Source: [Anoxybacillus] calidus
Lineage (GTDB): Bacteria; Bacillota; Bacilli; Bacillales; Anoxybacillaceae
DNA: 64,000 nt
Direction: 5' to 3'
Assembly: GCF_013760845.1 (NCBI RefSeq)
Contig: NZ_JACDUU010000006.1
Span: 186,001-250,000 of the forward strand
The translations under genes and the position numbers were made by a program. This document shows, piece after piece, positions 63,501 through 64,000 of this stretch. The notes beneath the pieces are model-generated. The model was not told the DNA's origin, made no database searches, and saw nothing but the letters and a program-made list of their open reading frames with translations. The stretch's first letter is position 1, and every line of letters begins with the position of its first letter.

Positions 63501-63719
63501 ATGGCAATTATTATTAATATTGATGTGATGTTAGCAAAACGAAAAATGAGCGTAACGGAGCTTTCGGAGAGGGTTGGAATTACTATGGCGAATCTTTCCA
63601 TTCTGAAAAATGGGAAAGCAAAAGCGGTTCGTTTTTCAACATTAGAAGCGATATGTAAGACTTTGGATTGTCAGCCAGGTGATATTTTGGAGTACAAAAG
63701 CGACGAAGACACTCAATAA
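63501..63719 (+). CDS. XRE-family regulator paired with DUF2975, copy 2
   Basis: A 72-residue HTH protein differing from the copy at 20436-20657 at only a few positions (for example KAVRFS for KAIRFS and CKTLDCQ for CKALECQ); the HTH recognition region SERVGITMANLSILKNGKAK is identical. This implies that either regulator can bind either operator. GAGGTGGAGG precedes the ATG. Confidence 0.92.
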   Translation: MAIIINIDVMLAKRKMSVTELSERVGITMANLSILKNGKAKAVRFSTLEAICKTLDCQPGDILEYKSDEDTQ

Positions 63720-63764
63720 AAACAGACAACAAATTTATTTAACGGAAGTCGTTAGAGAATTTAA

Positions 63765-63790
63765 GGGATAGCCATTAAGCTATCCCTTCT
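63765..63790 (+). terminator. Terminator after cassette 2
   Basis: GGGATAG and CTATCCC pair around about eight bases, followed by TTCTTTGCG. Confidence 0.7.
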
Positions 63791-63919
63791 TTGCGTTTAT
63801 TGATGTTATTTACTCAGAGAATTCCATTGAGAATTGCATTGATATTAGTGACAAAATATATGATGTGATTTGCAATGTTTTCACCTCAAAACGGAACCCG
63901 TTACCAAACGGCAGGGATT

Positions 63920-64000
63920 CTATTTTAAACGTATTTTTTGTCCGGCGCGGATCATATTCACATTCTTGATGTTGTTTAGTTTTTGCAAAGCTGCTACCGT
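63920..64000 (-). CDS. LysM-domain protein, C-terminal end only
   Basis: The last 26 residues before the stop read TVAALQKLNNIKNVNMIRAG then QKIRLK, the second half of a LysM peptidoglycan-binding repeat. The gene runs off the right edge of the window. In this setting it is probably a cell-wall hydrolase of the element (conjugation lysin or endolysin), but the catalytic part is not visible. Confidence 0.7.
   Translation of the reverse strand, partial: TVAALQKLNNIKNVNMIRAGQKIRLK

Larger units (their letters stand above)
58627..64000. mobile_element. Integrated conjugative/mobilizable element or plasmid, right end outside window
   Basis: Starting exactly where the RsgA paralogue is cut, the genes are of mobile-element type: a replication-relaxation protein, an FtsK/ConQ-like ATPase, small membrane proteins, an XRE regulator opposite to them, an Mrr-like nuclease, a DUF2975/XRE cassette shared with the first island, and a LysM protein. 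There is no integrase in the part seen; it may lie beyond 64000. The right limit is therefore unknown. Confidence 0.65.

Noticed and set aside
63810-63875. 21-codon TTG-started minus-strand peptide with GAGGTG upstream
   Set aside because: Very short, TTG start, no recognisable family; insufficient support to list as a gene.

Overview
The window looks like chromosome from a moderately AT-rich, low-GC Gram-positive spore former of the Bacillaceae, closest in style to Anoxybacillus/Parageobacillus. The reasons are the gene order ypiP-brxA-ilvD-ypgR-(ABC-F)-ypgQ-bsaA, with metA and ugtP nearby as in Bacillus subtilis, strong GGAGG ribosome binding sites, TTG/GTG starts, a KinB-like sporulation kinase, a YjcZ-type spore peptide, and many intrinsic terminators. 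No taxonomic search was possible, so the genus is an inference.

Layout. 0.1-17.8 kb is chromosomal core: small proteins, ypiP, brxA, ilvD, ypgR, an ABC-F ATPase, ypgQ, bsaA, fhs, metA, ugtP, a YfhP-like membrane protein, methyltransferase, rraA-like gene and tRNA-Gln. 17.96-23.71 kb is an accessory island beside tRNA-Gln, bracketed by collinear direct repeats. It holds a plasmid-style HTH protein, a DUF2975/XRE pair, a DUF817 protein, a doubly frameshifted IS3 element and the truncated, frameshifted tail of a serine resolvase. 23.9-38.8 kb is mixed chromosomal content: L,D-transpeptidase, several GNATs, epimerase, topB, aldo/keto reductase, a secreted M3 peptidase, a YidC paralogue, a HemD-like protein and several gene remnants. 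39.2-58.6 kb holds a KinB-like kinase, purine permease, FabG-like SDR, a DUF350/glutathionylspermidine-synthase-like/lipoprotein operon, two chemoreceptors, map, ycgR-ycgQ, the fruR-fruK-fruA operon with visible promoter and twin operators, a YjbQ-family gene, a GNAT and an RsgA paralogue lacking its N-terminus.

58.63 kb to the window end is a second mobile element, probably an integrated conjugative/mobilizable element or plasmid. It carries a ConQ/FtsK-like coupling ATPase, a replication-relaxation protein interrupted by an in-frame TAG, small membrane proteins, a divergent XRE regulator, a membrane-anchored Mrr-like nuclease, a glycine-zipper protein, a second copy of the DUF2975/XRE pair, and the end of a LysM protein. 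Its left end coincides with the truncation of the RsgA gene.

The points that most deserve follow-up are: the two DUF2975/XRE cassettes 43 kb apart with the same operator-over-promoter architecture; the direct-repeat-bounded island next to tRNA-Gln; the mobile element with an amber codon in its relaxation gene and a membrane-tethered PD-(D/E)xK nuclease; and a family of nested palindromes used as terminators.
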